Origin: Saccharibacillus alkalitolerans
Lineage (GTDB): Bacteria; Bacillota; Bacilli; Paenibacillales; Paenibacillaceae
Length of the DNA: 64,000 nucleotides
Direction: 5' to 3'
Assembly: GCF_011090185.1 (NCBI RefSeq)
Contig: NZ_JAAFGS010000006.1
Coordinates: 1 to 64,000 of the forward strand
The stretch's first letter is position 1, and each line of letters begins with the position of its first letter. The notes beneath the pieces were generated by a model. That model ran no database searches, was not told the origin of the DNA, and was given only the letters and a program-made list of their open reading frames with translations. A program made the translations under genes and the position numbers. Below are positions 51,382 to 60,032 of this stretch, piece after piece.

Positions 51382-52356
51382 ATGAAAGCCATCACTGTCG
51401 AACGACAAGAAACGACCAACGGTCTGATCCTGACTGAACTTCCGACTCCCGTACCGGCAGAAGGCGAACTGTTGATCAAAGTCCATGCCGCAGCGGTCAA
51501 TCGGACCGATATCGTGACCCGCGAAGGAAAATCCGGCTATGCTTCGAATCCGATTCTGGGCGTAGAGATATCAGGCGTGGTTGAGCAGGCGAACGGCCGA
51601 TCGGAATTTGCGCCCGGAGACCGTGTGATGGGCCTGGTGAACGGCGGAGGCTATGCGGAATATGCGGTGATGCCGGCGGAGCGTGCGATGCGGATTCCGG
51701 ATGCGTATTCCTTCGAACAAGCAGCGGCCGTACCCGAGGTGTTCCTGACGGCGTATCAGACGCTGTATTGGATCGGGCGTCTGCAGCGTAACGAGTCGGT
51801 CCTGATCCATGCCGGGGCGAGCGGTGTGGGAACGGCGGCGATCCAATTGGCCAAAAAGCTCAGCGGAGCGAAAGTTATCGTCACCGCCGGATCGCAGGAG
51901 AAACTCGATTTCTGCGGCGAACTGGGAGCGGATGTGCTAATCAATTATAAAGAACAGTCTTTTGAGCAGGAAGTGCTGAAAGCGACAGACGGTCAGGGCG
52001 TCGATCTGATTCTGGATTTCGTCGGCGCGGATTATTGGGACAAGAACCTGGCGAGTATCAAAAAGGAAGGCCGCTGGGTGCTGATCGGCATACTGGGCGG
52101 TATCCAGGTCGAGCAGGTGAATCTGTTTGCGCTCATGTCCAAATGCGTACAGCTCACCGGGACGCTGCTCACGCCGAGAAGCGATGAGTACAAGGCGCGT
52201 TTAACGGCCGACTTTGTCAAAGACGTCTTCCCGCATATCGAGCAAGGCGAGATCAAGCCGATCATCGATACCGTCTTCCCTCTGGAACAGGCGCTGGAAG
52301 CCCAGCGGCATATGGAAGCGAACCGGAACATCGGGAAGATCGTTTTGAGAACATAG
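51382..52356 (+). CDS. Zinc-type quinone oxidoreductase-like protein (MDR), copy 1
   Basis: The 324-residue medium-chain dehydrogenase/reductase has a GroES-like N-terminal domain and a Rossmann domain with the NAD(P)H loop HAGASGVGTAAIQLAK. No structural zinc cysteines are evident, so it is of the quinone oxidoreductase class. ATG 51382 follows AAAAGGAG. A near-identical paralogue lies at 55930. Confidence 0.9.
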   Translation: MKAITVERQETTNGLILTELPTPVPAEGELLIKVHAAAVNRTDIVTREGKSGYASNPILGVEISGVVEQANGRSEFAPGDRVMGLVNGGGYAEYAVMPAERAMRIPDAYSFEQAAAVPEVFLTAYQTLYWIGRLQRNESVLIHAGASGVGTAAIQLAKKLSGAKVIVTAGSQEKLDFCGELGADVLINYKEQSFEQEVLKATDGQGVDLILDFVGADYWDKNLASIKKEGRWVLIGILGGIQVEQVNLFALMSKCVQLTGTLLTPRSDEYKARLTADFVKDVFPHIEQGEIKPIIDTVFPLEQALEAQRHMEANRNIGKIVLRT

Positions 52357-52363
52357 GCATGTC

Positions 52364-52391
52364 GAAGAGCCGCGCGGTTGCGCGGCTCTTC
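52364..52391 (+). terminator. Hairpin terminator after MDR copy 1
   Basis: GAAGAGCCGCGC, loop GGTT, GCGCGGCTCTTC is a perfect 12-bp stem; only TTCGCG follows, so the T-run is weak. Confidence 0.65.
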
Positions 52392-52476
52392 TTCGCGTTT
52401 AAGTGACATTGACGAAGAGAGGAAAAGGGCTTTGAGCCTTAAGGGAATTCGACCCGCTTATTTTGTTATTCCGCTG

Positions 52477-52650
52477 CTATTGAGTCGGGGGCGATTGTCC
52501 GATATCTTTTTCCCACCCCGTATTCATTCCCAGACCTACTTGAATCGCCTGAACTTCTGCCGCATCAATATCCAGAATTTCCGGTTTAGAAGAGCCGCAG
52601 CCAAATAAAAAAACAAAAAAAGCACAGCCTAACCATAACTTTAACTTCAT
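52477..52650 (-). CDS. Small lipoprotein
   Basis: A 57-residue frame on the minus strand begins MKLKLWLGCAFFVFLFGCGSS, a clear signal with lipobox LFGC (Cys18). The mature part is 40 residues (PEILDIDAAEVQAIQVGLGM and on). A weak GAGG site precedes it. The short mature region suggests either a small lipoprotein or a gene truncated at its 3' end. Confidence 0.6.
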   Translation of the reverse strand: MKLKLWLGCAFFVFLFGCGSSKPEILDIDAAEVQAIQVGLGMNTGWEKDIGQSPPTQ

Positions 52651-52729
52651 TTCTGCCGCCTCACTTTATAGAGAGTATATATGAGCTTATTATTAAAAAA
52701 CATAAATCCAATCGGCGAGGGTGGTCCAG

Positions 52730-53302
52730 TTGAAGCAAGGGCTCATTGTGCTGCTGAACGGAACTTCAAGTTCGGGAAAGACCAGCATTTCCAGCGAACT
52801 GATCCGTCAGAAGGAAATTCTTTTTCACCATTTATCGGTTGATGACTTTTTTAATAACTATAATGATTTCATTAACCGGAAGCTTCCCGATGAACTCCCG
52901 AGGGAAATCGATCATCAAGCTGTCTCGCAAATCGTGGATGACTCCATCGTCTCCGTGTACTACTCGACCGTTAAATTGTTTTCGGAAATGGGTTTGAATG
53001 TGATTGTGGATACCGTTATCGATAATGACAAGCGGTTTAGCGAGTTCATGGATGCATGTTCCGGTCAGCCCCTGCTGTATGTAGGCGTCCTATGCTCCAG
53101 AGAAGAACTCGTAAGAAGGGAACAAGCAAGGGGAGACCGGCATATCGGACTGGCGACTTCTCAGTTCGACAACGTCTATCGGTTTAACGAATATGACCTT
53201 GAAGTGAATACGGAGCAGTTGAATCCCGCAGAATGCGCCGAGAAGATTTTGAATGCGATTAAGTCCGATATACATGACGACATAAGAAGGGGATCGATAT
53301 GA
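52730..53302 (+). CDS. Chloramphenicol phosphotransferase-like kinase
   Basis: The 190-residue P-loop protein has Walker A LNGTSSSGKTS and follows the chloramphenicol phosphotransferase-like layout (LSVDDFF, VIVDTVI, GVLCSREELVRREQARGDR). It may phosphorylate an antibiotic or another small molecule; actual resistance is unproven. A TTG start at 52730 is preferred, 8 bases after GAGGGTGG; GTG 52721 is possible. Confidence 0.8.
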   Translation: MKQGLIVLLNGTSSSGKTSISSELIRQKEILFHHLSVDDFFNNYNDFINRKLPDELPREIDHQAVSQIVDDSIVSVYYSTVKLFSEMGLNVIVDTVIDNDKRFSEFMDACSGQPLLYVGVLCSREELVRREQARGDRHIGLATSQFDNVYRFNEYDLEVNTEQLNPAECAEKILNAIKSDIHDDIRRGSI

Positions 53303-53373
53303 AAGCCGTTATTGTGGAACAGTTTGGCTCGCCGGAGAACATGAAGTATAAGCGGATTACCTGGAAGGTGTGA
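53299..53373 (+). pseudogene. N-terminal fragment of a third MDR oxidoreductase
   Basis: The 24-codon frame MKAVIVEQFGSPENMKYKRI matches the start of quinone oxidoreductase-like genes and then diverges to a stop. It starts within the stop of the phosphotransferase gene. It is a truncated relative of the copies at 51382 and 55930. Confidence 0.65.
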
Positions 53374-53426
53374 GATGCAGAGGCGTTGACGGCACTGAAC
53401 CCAAGCTGAAGAAAGAGGGCGAGCCG

Positions 53427-53999
53427 ATGATCGATATTTCCCGCTTGGCACCGCAAGAACCGATTAAGATTATTATAGGGGCTTCATCGCAGCGCTATAC
53501 AGGATGGATACAAACGCAGCAGGAACAATTAAACTTACTCGAAGCGAAAGATTGGGAACAAAGCTTCAAAGATCGAAAAATCGACGCTATACTTTCCGAG
53601 CATGTTTGGGAGCATTTGACTTATGAAGAGGGCGTGCAGGCCGCTCGAAATTGCTTCGCTCATTTGAATACGGGAGGATATGTTCGCTGCGCGGTTCCCG
53701 ACGGTTATTTTCCGAATGAAGAATATCAGAACCTCGTGAAAGTCGGCGGGCCAGGTTCGCCGGATCATCCTGCGGCAGGCCATCAGATCGTACATAATTA
53801 CCGAACCCTAACGAAGATGTTCGAGGAAGCCGGCTTCGAAGCGGAGTTGTTGGAGTACTGCGACGAGGCAGGGAAGTTTCATTTTAAAGACTGGGATCCA
53901 GAGAAGGGGTTCATCTATAGGTCCGAAAGGTTTGACCACCGGAACCGGAACGGGCATTTGGGATTCGTATCGTTAATCGTAGACGCGAAAAAGGGGTAA
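53427..53999 (+). CDS. SAM-dependent methyltransferase-like protein
   Basis: The 190-residue protein resembles the COG4627-type predicted methyltransferases: IKIIIGASSQRYTGWIQT in place of the glycine motif, AILSEHVWEHLTYEEG and HLNTGGYVRCAVPDG. ATG 53427 is 7 bases after AGAGGGCG. Substrate unknown. Confidence 0.8.
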   Translation: MIDISRLAPQEPIKIIIGASSQRYTGWIQTQQEQLNLLEAKDWEQSFKDRKIDAILSEHVWEHLTYEEGVQAARNCFAHLNTGGYVRCAVPDGYFPNEEYQNLVKVGGPGSPDHPAAGHQIVHNYRTLTKMFEEAGFEAELLEYCDEAGKFHFKDWDPEKGFIYRSERFDHRNRNGHLGFVSLIVDAKKG

Positions 54000-54003
54000 C
54001 GAC

Positions 54004-54126
54004 ATGGAGTCATCGAACGAATTCAAGATCATTTCCAAGCATCGCATGATCCATCATTACGCGCAAAAAGACATAAACGGAAAAGCGTTAAAAGAGCAGA
54101 TTCGCCGAGAGACCGGCGGCTGCTGA
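54004..54126 (+). CDS. Short open frame, doubtful
   Basis: The 40-residue frame (MESSNEFKIISKHRMIHHYA at the start) follows AAGGGG and begins 4 bp after the methyltransferase stop, but it runs into the 3' end of the convergent hydrolase gene by 39 bp. It is likely a truncated gene end. Confidence 0.35.
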   Translation: MESSNEFKIISKHRMIHHYAQKDINGKALKEQIRRETGGC

Positions 54127-55605
54127 ACGCGGGAGGAAGAGGCCTTCCGGCCTCGCCGACGAATGTTCGGTCTGCTTTTTCAGATGCTTATCGAAAAAGT
54201 CGAGCATGCAGCCGTTAATGACGGCATTCGCTCTGCGAGGCGCGATCTTCCCCGTCACGCCCAGCATGCGGAAGACCGGCGAGATAAACTGGACGTCGGT
54301 AAAGTTCAGGTGTTCCGTATCTTCGATATGGAGCACCTGTCCGCCTTCCTCGACCGCTTCGCGCATGCGTTTCAGTTCCAGCTTTTTGTCTTCCGCCACC
54401 TGATCTTCCCATTCTCGGGTCGAACCCATGCGCTTCAGCTCGTCGTCCGTGTAGACCCGGTTATCCGCCACCCGCTGCAGCCGCTGGAATTCGCTTTCCG
54501 AGTGGATGAACAAAAAAGGCTTGCGCAGGCGCTCGCGGTCGCGCAGCCGATACAGTCCGCCGTCCAGATCGATGCCGGCCGCGATTCGCGGATCGTAAGC
54601 CGCGTCGTACGCCGTCGCTCCGCCGATGGAATGACCGAACGTGCCGACATGACCGAGATCGATTTTTCCTTTTAACGAACTCGGAATCCGCCCCGATTGA
54701 ATGCGTTCGAACTGGTCCAACACAAACGTTACATCGTCGGTCAATATGCCGCCCAGCTTATCGCGGTTCTCGCGTTCCGTGCGGTAATCGTGCTCGGGCG
54801 AAAACAAGCCGCTGCTGGCGTTGCGCGTGATTCGTCCGTCCGGGAACTCCGTGGCGAACGTATTGTACGTATGGTCGATCACAGCGACGATATAGCCGTG
54901 GCTCGCGAGATCTTCGGCCTGCGACGTATGCATAAATCTGGAGGAGCCGAATCCGGGATTCGCCAGGATCAGCGGATAGGCGTCCTGCGCCGAAGAGACG
55001 ATCGCTCCCGAATGGGCATGACCGGATATGTACTTCAGATGCTGAAAAGTAAATCCGGGAAGGCCGTAATCCGCAGCCATATCGGGCAAAATCCGGGTGT
55101 CGGGAATAAAGCGCAACGGCCTGCCCGATTCGCCTTCGGCCGGGTACCAGACCTGAACCATCAGTTCTCTCGGGCTGCCTGCGGTCCGGTCGAACGTCTC
55201 TTCCCGAGCTTGATCCGCGAGGTGAAAGGTCTGCGTTCCGACCCGGAATCCGCCTGTCGGCTCGGGCAGCTTGAAGACGGGAAACGCGTACAGAAGACCC
55301 GCCGTGGCGGTCATCAGGACGGCCGCGGCGGCATAAGCCGAACCCGTCAGGAAGCGCGGCATTTTTTTGGCTTCCGTTTTCTTGAACAACCGATAGCCCG
55401 ATACGGCTCCGAAAAGAATCGTGACGCAGTAGGGGAACAGCAGCTGCACCCGGAAGCCTTCCAGCGTCCCATGCAGCACCAGGAAAAGTCCGGCGGCTGC
55501 GCCTGCGGCGGACGGGGGGATGAAGCGGCGTCCTTTTCGGGCCGGGACGATCGAGGCCAGCAGCAGGACGGTCGATACACAAAGCAGCAGTTCAAACGGT
55601 CTCAT
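54088..55605 (-). CDS. PAF-acetylhydrolase-like alpha/beta hydrolase with membrane N-terminus
   Basis: The 505-residue protein has three or four N-terminal hydrophobic helices (to about residue 118), then a PAF-acetylhydrolase isoform II-like hydrolase: VQVWYPAEGE, YPLILANPGFGSS, the nucleophile motif GHSIGG, and a late DTEHLNFTD with the catalytic His. It likely acts on phospholipid or ester substrates at the membrane. ATG 55605 follows AAAAGGAG. Confidence 0.87.
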   Translation of the reverse strand: MRPFELLLCVSTVLLLASIVPARKGRRFIPPSAAGAAAGLFLVLHGTLEGFRVQLLFPYCVTILFGAVSGYRLFKKTEAKKMPRFLTGSAYAAAAVLMTATAGLLYAFPVFKLPEPTGGFRVGTQTFHLADQAREETFDRTAGSPRELMVQVWYPAEGESGRPLRFIPDTRILPDMAADYGLPGFTFQHLKYISGHAHSGAIVSSAQDAYPLILANPGFGSSRFMHTSQAEDLASHGYIVAVIDHTYNTFATEFPDGRITRNASSGLFSPEHDYRTERENRDKLGGILTDDVTFVLDQFERIQSGRIPSSLKGKIDLGHVGTFGHSIGGATAYDAAYDPRIAAGIDLDGGLYRLRDRERLRKPFLFIHSESEFQRLQRVADNRVYTDDELKRMGSTREWEDQVAEDKKLELKRMREAVEEGGQVLHIEDTEHLNFTDVQFISPVFRMLGVTGKIAPRRANAVINGCMLDFFDKHLKKQTEHSSARPEGLFLPRSAAAGLSANLLF

Positions 55606-55837
55606 CCGAATTCTCCTTTTCAAAAAGATGCGGTTTGCGCTTGCTTAGAGCTTATTCGGTCAGACCGGTCTCCGCCATCGATTTGCCTTACACCTTCCTT
55701 ACAAGGCTGTAATGTCCGGGCGCGAAAATGCGGAACAGCAGCGTTGACCATGCTTCTGCCTACGGTTCGCCTGGGAGACGCGATTCGCAAGACGATCGAT
55801 AAATGGGGTAAGAACAATAATGAAGGAGGGGCTTAAT

Positions 55838-55933
55838 ATGCACGAATACGAAATCGACGAGTCTGTCACTCTGGCGCTGCTGGACCTTGAAGACGCGGAC
55901 GAATGGCGAAAAGAAAAGGAGAGTGCGATATGA
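55838..55933 (+). CDS. 31-aa frame coupled to MDR copy 2
   Basis: An acidic frame, MHEYEIDESVTLALLDLEDA and on, has an excellent GAAGGAGG site and overlaps the MDR start by ATGA. It is either a tiny leader/regulatory peptide or the tail of a lost upstream gene. MDR copy 1 has no equivalent. Confidence 0.5.
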   Translation: MHEYEIDESVTLALLDLEDADEWRKEKESAI

Positions 55934-56910
55934 AAGCGATCATTGTCGAACGGCAGGGCAGCGTTAACGGACTCCGGCTGACGGATCTTCCCGCTCCTGA
56001 ACCCGCTGCGGGCGAGCTGCTGGTCAAAGTCCATACCGCGGCGGTCAATCGGACGGATATCGTGACCCGCGAAGGTCAATCCGGCTACGCGGTCAATCCG
56101 ATCCTCGGCGTGGAGATCGCGGGCGTGGTCGAGCGAGCGGAAGCGGGAACGGGCTTTGCGCCGGGCGACCGCGTCATGGGCCTCGTAAACGGCGGCGGCT
56201 ATGCGGAATACGCGGTAATGCCGGCAGACCGCGCGATGCGGATTCCGTCCGGGTACTCGTTTGAACAGGCGGCGGCCGTACCGGAAGTGTTCTTGACGGC
56301 TTACCAGACGCTCTACGAGATCGGTCGGCTGCGGCCGAGCGAATCCGTGCTGATCCATGCCGGCGCCAGCGGCGTAGGTACGGCGGCGATCCAGCTGGCC
56401 AAGACGCTCAGCGGGGCGAAAGTAATCGTGACGGCCGGCTCCGGGAAAAAGCTCGATTTTTGCGGGAGCTTGGGCGCGGACGTGCTGATCAACTACAAGG
56501 AGCAGTCTTTCGAAGAAGAGGTGCTCCGCGCCACGGACGGACAGGGCGTCGATCTGATTCTGGATTTCGTCGGAGCGGATTACTGGGACAAGAACCTGGC
56601 CAGCATCAAAAAGGAAGGGCGCTGGGTGCTGATCGGTATTCTGGGCGGCGCGCAGGTGGAACGGGTGAATCTGTTCGCGCTGATGTCCAAATGCGTCCAG
56701 CTGACCGGCACGCTGCTTACGCCGCGCAGCGACGAGTATAAAGCGCGGCTTACGGCCGACTTTATCCGGGATGTCATGCCGCATATGGAAGCGGGCGAGA
56801 TCAAGCCCATCGTCGATACGGTCTTTCCGCTGGCGGAAGCGATGGAAGCCCAGCGGCATATGGAAGCGAACCGGAATATCGGGAAGATCGTTTTGAGCAT
56901 AGAGGAGTGA
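55930..56910 (+). CDS. Zinc-type quinone oxidoreductase-like protein (MDR), copy 2
   Basis: The 326-residue protein is closely similar to the product at 51382 along its whole length, including GVEIAGVVERAEAGTGFAPGDR and HAGASGVGTAAIQLAK. AAAAGGAG precedes ATG 55930. The two copies lie 3.6 kb apart in the same direction, pointing to duplication followed by divergence. Confidence 0.9.
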   Translation: MKAIIVERQGSVNGLRLTDLPAPEPAAGELLVKVHTAAVNRTDIVTREGQSGYAVNPILGVEIAGVVERAEAGTGFAPGDRVMGLVNGGGYAEYAVMPADRAMRIPSGYSFEQAAAVPEVFLTAYQTLYEIGRLRPSESVLIHAGASGVGTAAIQLAKTLSGAKVIVTAGSGKKLDFCGSLGADVLINYKEQSFEEEVLRATDGQGVDLILDFVGADYWDKNLASIKKEGRWVLIGILGGAQVERVNLFALMSKCVQLTGTLLTPRSDEYKARLTADFIRDVMPHMEAGEIKPIVDTVFPLAEAMEAQRHMEANRNIGKIVLSIEE

Positions 56911-57083
56911 GGATCGGATTACGCAGCGCAATCATGCTGAACGGATAATGATGCCGGGTAAGCTTTAGCGCCGGATCGGTGTTAGCAGGCCGGAGTATCC
57001 AGACCGTGGGTTTCATCATGAGGCTCGCTGTTTTTCGTTCATCGTTTTCGATACTCATCCATTCTTGCGGAGGTGGCTTTTTC

Positions 57084-57533
57084 ATGAATAACCTGTTCGA
57101 AGAACGGTACGCCAAAGAAATAGTATCCCGGATCGACAATTTGCGTCCCGATTCGCAGCGTAAATGGGGTGAAATGAACGCCGCGCAGATGCTGGCTCAC
57201 TGTTCCGGATTTCAAGATTTGGCGATGGGCAGGGGGGCGGCTTCACGAAGTCTGCTGGGGATCTTCGTCGGAAGGTTCGCCAAGCCGGTGTTCTACAACG
57301 ATAAGCCGCTGCCGCATAACATGTCGACGATTCCGGAGATCCGGATCACGGGAGAGAAAGATTTCGATAACGAAAAGGAACGGCTGATCGACAAAATCAA
57401 AACATTTCAGCAAAGCGGCCCGGAAGCCTGTACCCAGCGTCCTCATCCTTTTTTCGGAAAGCTGTCTGCCGAGGAATGGGGGAAAGGTGTATATAAACAT
57501 CTGGATCATCATTTGCGGCAGTTCGGCGTGTAG
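57084..57533 (+). CDS. DUF1569 (DinB-like) protein
   Basis: The 149-residue helical protein shows the DUF1569 pattern: KWGEMNAAQMLAHCSGF near residue 32 and KHLDHHLRQFG at the C-terminus, positions typical of DinB-type metal-binding His residues. Function unknown. GGAGGTGG precedes ATG 57084. Confidence 0.85.
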   Translation: MNNLFEERYAKEIVSRIDNLRPDSQRKWGEMNAAQMLAHCSGFQDLAMGRGAASRSLLGIFVGRFAKPVFYNDKPLPHNMSTIPEIRITGEKDFDNEKERLIDKIKTFQQSGPEACTQRPHPFFGKLSAEEWGKGVYKHLDHHLRQFGV

Positions 57534-57578
57534 CAAACAAGGCTCGGCCTATATGTTCATTTCAAGAGGAGGCTGTCC

Positions 57579-57716
57579 ATGCGCGGAAAGTCTTTCAAAG
57601 TCATCCGGCGCGCCGATACGGATTCGATCGGGGACTTGCCGTCTCGTGGTCGTTTGGCGCAGGCGGCGGTATCCGTCCTGATGCTGGTCTTCCGTCTCGT
57701 GGTCGCCTTATTTTGA
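57579..57716 (+). CDS. 45-aa open frame with hydrophobic C-terminus
   Basis: The frame MRGKSFKVIRRADTDSIGDL ends in AAVSVLMLVFRLVVALF. AAGAGGAGG precedes it, a strong ribosome site. It may be a truncated gene or a small membrane peptide. Confidence 0.4.
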   Translation: MRGKSFKVIRRADTDSIGDLPSRGRLAQAAVSVLMLVFRLVVALF

Positions 57717-57777
57717 AAAAGCTGAGGGATGGACCGGAGATGAACCGAACCTTAAAAAACCAAGGAGAACAAACTCG

Positions 57778-57960
57778 ATGATCACACTTCGCAAAATCAC
57801 GCTGGAGAACCGGCGCGGCCATTTTAACCCGGAAGTCGCGGAAGACGGGTACTGTCTACTGAGGCTGAGTACGGCGGCCAAAAAGCTGTACGAACGCTTC
57901 GGATTCCGGGAGAACGGCGAAGTCTGCCACGGCGAATCCGTTACGGTGGTGACGCTGTGA
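57778..57960 (+). pseudogene. GNAT acetyltransferase with internal deletion
   Basis: The 60-residue frame joins a typical GNAT start (MITLRKITLENRRGHFNPEV) directly to a GNAT end (AAKKLYERFGFRENGEVCHGE). About 90 residues carrying the acetyl-CoA loop are missing, so it is probably inactive. AAGGAG lies upstream. Confidence 0.7.
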
Positions 57961-58847
57961 GGGGCGCCGGATTCGGCGGAAAACCGTGCGCCCGCCCGTC
58001 CATAGCCGCCGCCCGCCGCCACACGGTGGCGCTTCTGGAAGAGGGCACCGCCGTCGCGGCGGGGGATAATCGGTACGGGCAGTGCGACGTCGGGGATTGG
58101 CGCAGCCTGGTCGCCGTGGCCGCCGGCAGCGTCCACTTGGCGTCCAACACCGGGAGTTCGCATACGGTGGGGCTGCGGGCGGACGGAACCGCCGTCGCGG
58201 CAGGCTGGAACGCGCACGGACAGTGCGAAGTCGGCGATTGGCGGAACTTGACGGCCGTCGCCGCGGGCTGGCGCTTTACCGTCGGAGTGCGGGAGGACGG
58301 GACGGCGGTCGCGACCGGAAGGAACGGCGAAGGCCAAGGCGAAGTCGGCGGCTGGAGGGAGATCGTCGCGGTCGCGGCGGGAGATTGGCATACGGTCGGC
58401 CTCCGGGCGGACGGGACGCTCCTGGCGGCGGGCAGCAGCCGTATGGGACAAGGAAACGTCGGCGGCTGGCGCGGCATCGTAGGCGTCTCGGCCGGTTATT
58501 TGCATACGGTCGGGCTGAGAGCGGAAGGCGGCGTCTCGGCGGCCGGATCGAACAAGCACGGCCAATGCGAAGTCGGCGGCTGGGAGGAGATGATCGCCGT
58601 CTCGGCGGGCAGTTACCATACGGTGGGCTTGAAATCGGACGGGACGGCGGCTGCCGCGGGCTCCGACGCCCACGGTCAGTGCGCCGTGAGCGGCTGGAGG
58701 GATCTTGTCGCGGTCGCTGCGGGCTGCGCGCACACGATCGGCCTGAAGTCGGACGGCACGCTGGTCGCGGTAGGCCGGAACGAGTACGGGCAGTGCGAAG
58801 TCGGCGGCTGGAGCGGGATTCGGCTGCCGAACGGCAGAAAGCCTTGA
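57957..58847 (+). CDS. RCC1-repeat protein
   Basis: The 296-residue protein has about seven repeats of pattern HTVGLRADGTAVAAGxNxxGQCxVG, forming an RCC1-type beta-propeller. No signal peptide is seen. A GTG start overlaps the stop of the preceding GNAT remnant; the true start is uncertain and could be a later codon. Such bacterial propellers likely mediate protein binding. Confidence 0.82.
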   Translation: MRGAGFGGKPCARPSIAAARRHTVALLEEGTAVAAGDNRYGQCDVGDWRSLVAVAAGSVHLASNTGSSHTVGLRADGTAVAAGWNAHGQCEVGDWRNLTAVAAGWRFTVGVREDGTAVATGRNGEGQGEVGGWREIVAVAAGDWHTVGLRADGTLLAAGSSRMGQGNVGGWRGIVGVSAGYLHTVGLRAEGGVSAAGSNKHGQCEVGGWEEMIAVSAGSYHTVGLKSDGTAAAAGSDAHGQCAVSGWRDLVAVAAGCAHTIGLKSDGTLVAVGRNEYGQCEVGGWSGIRLPNGRKP

Positions 58848-58862
58848 ACGGGGCTTTTTTGC
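58838..58862 (+). terminator. Short terminator after the RCC1 gene
   Basis: AAAGCC and GGCTTT form a 6-bp stem with an 8-base loop, continuing into six T. Confidence 0.55.
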
Positions 58863-58885
58863 GTTTCGGCCTGTTCTGTTCGGAA

Positions 58886-58894
58886 TGCTATAAT
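58886..58894 (+). promoter_or_regulatory. Extended -10 promoter element
   Basis: TGCTATAAT combines an extended TGN with a perfect -10 box 30 bp before the next start codon. No good -35 is seen, as often happens with extended -10 promoters. Confidence 0.6.
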
Positions 58895-58923
58895 GAATGG
58901 AAAAAAGCGGAGGATGACCCCCT

Positions 58924-59283
58924 ATGGAACGAATCCCGAACGCCTCGCAGACCGAATCGTTGGAAGCTCTGAGGTCTGCCGTGCGCAAATCGGAAACGGC
59001 GCTCGCGGCGATGTCCCGCAAAGGCGCCGGCTTGACCCTGGTCGATAAAAGGCTGCGCGCGCTGCGGATCGGACTGGCCGCGCTGGAAGAAGACTGGCAG
59101 GGGACCCCGTATGCTTACGGACGGGAAGAGCTGGCGGACGCCCGGCAAACTTTATCCGGCTTGATCCCGTCCGTACAAGAGAGCTTCGAAAAAGCGAAAG
59201 CGGGCAGTCCGCAGAAGACGCTGCTTCGCCGAAGAATCGAAGCCTTGAACGCGGCGGTCCGGAAGCTGGACGAACGGACGTAA
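58924..59283 (+). CDS. Helical hypothetical protein
   Basis: The 119-residue protein is predicted to be almost wholly helical with heptad-like stretches (LEALRSAVRKSETALAAM and RRRIEALNAAVRKLDE). No family recognised. It is first in a unit with a metallophosphoesterase 14 bp downstream. Confidence 0.68.
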   Translation: MERIPNASQTESLEALRSAVRKSETALAAMSRKGAGLTLVDKRLRALRIGLAALEEDWQGTPYAYGREELADARQTLSGLIPSVQESFEKAKAGSPQKTLLRRRIEALNAAVRKLDERT

Positions 59284-59297
59284 AGGAGGCGCACAGA

Positions 59298-60020
59298 ATG
59301 AAACTGGCCATATTGACCGACATTCACGGCAACGCTCCCGCGCTGCGTGCCGTGCTCTCGGATATCGACCGGCGCGGCGGTACCGACCGGATCTGCTGCC
59401 TGGGCGACATGATCGGCATCGGTCCCGATTCCGACGAAGTGCTCGAAGCGATCATGAACCGGGGAGACGCGTCGGCGATTTCCGGCAATCACGAAGAGGC
59501 GGTACTGCATCTGCTGGACGGACAAGGAGCGCTGCCGGGACACGAGGCGGTCGCGGAGCATCACGCATGGATCGGCAGCCGTCTGACGCCGCGCAGCGTC
59601 GAGTTTATTCGGAGCCTTCCGCAGACGCTGGAGATCGAAGCGGAAGGGCTCCGTCTGCTTATGACGCATTATCATAGGAGCGGCGGAGAACTCGACCCCA
59701 TCGACGAGGCGCCTTCGGGAACCAAGCTGGATCGTACCTATGCGAATTCGCCTTACGATCTGGTCTGCTTCGGCCATCATCACCCGATTCACCATTTTCA
59801 AACGGAGCGTCGCACTTACGTAAATCCCGGCGCTCTGGGCTGCGGCGACCGGGCCGCTGCCCGGTATGCGATAGCAGAGCTGCAAAACGGAACGATCCGC
59901 GTGCATCTGCTCGGCGTCGCTTACGACAACCGGGACTTTCTGGAATCGTTCGAACGGCTGCAGGTTCCGGATCGGGACTTTATTTTGCGCGTTTTTCACG
60001 GGAACCAGCTTAACACATAA
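59298..60020 (+). CDS. Calcineurin-like metallophosphoesterase (YfcE/MJ0936 type)
   Basis: The 240-residue enzyme has all the dimetal motifs: TDIHGN, LGDMIGIG, GNHE, MTHYH and FGHHHP. It hydrolyses phosphodiester or phosphomonoester bonds in the cytoplasm; the substrate is unknown. AAGGAGG precedes its ATG. Confidence 0.92.
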   Translation: MKLAILTDIHGNAPALRAVLSDIDRRGGTDRICCLGDMIGIGPDSDEVLEAIMNRGDASAISGNHEEAVLHLLDGQGALPGHEAVAEHHAWIGSRLTPRSVEFIRSLPQTLEIEAEGLRLLMTHYHRSGGELDPIDEAPSGTKLDRTYANSPYDLVCFGHHHPIHHFQTERRTYVNPGALGCGDRAAARYAIAELQNGTIRVHLLGVAYDNRDFLESFERLQVPDRDFILRVFHGNQLNT

Positions 60021-60032
60021 GGGGGAACGGTT

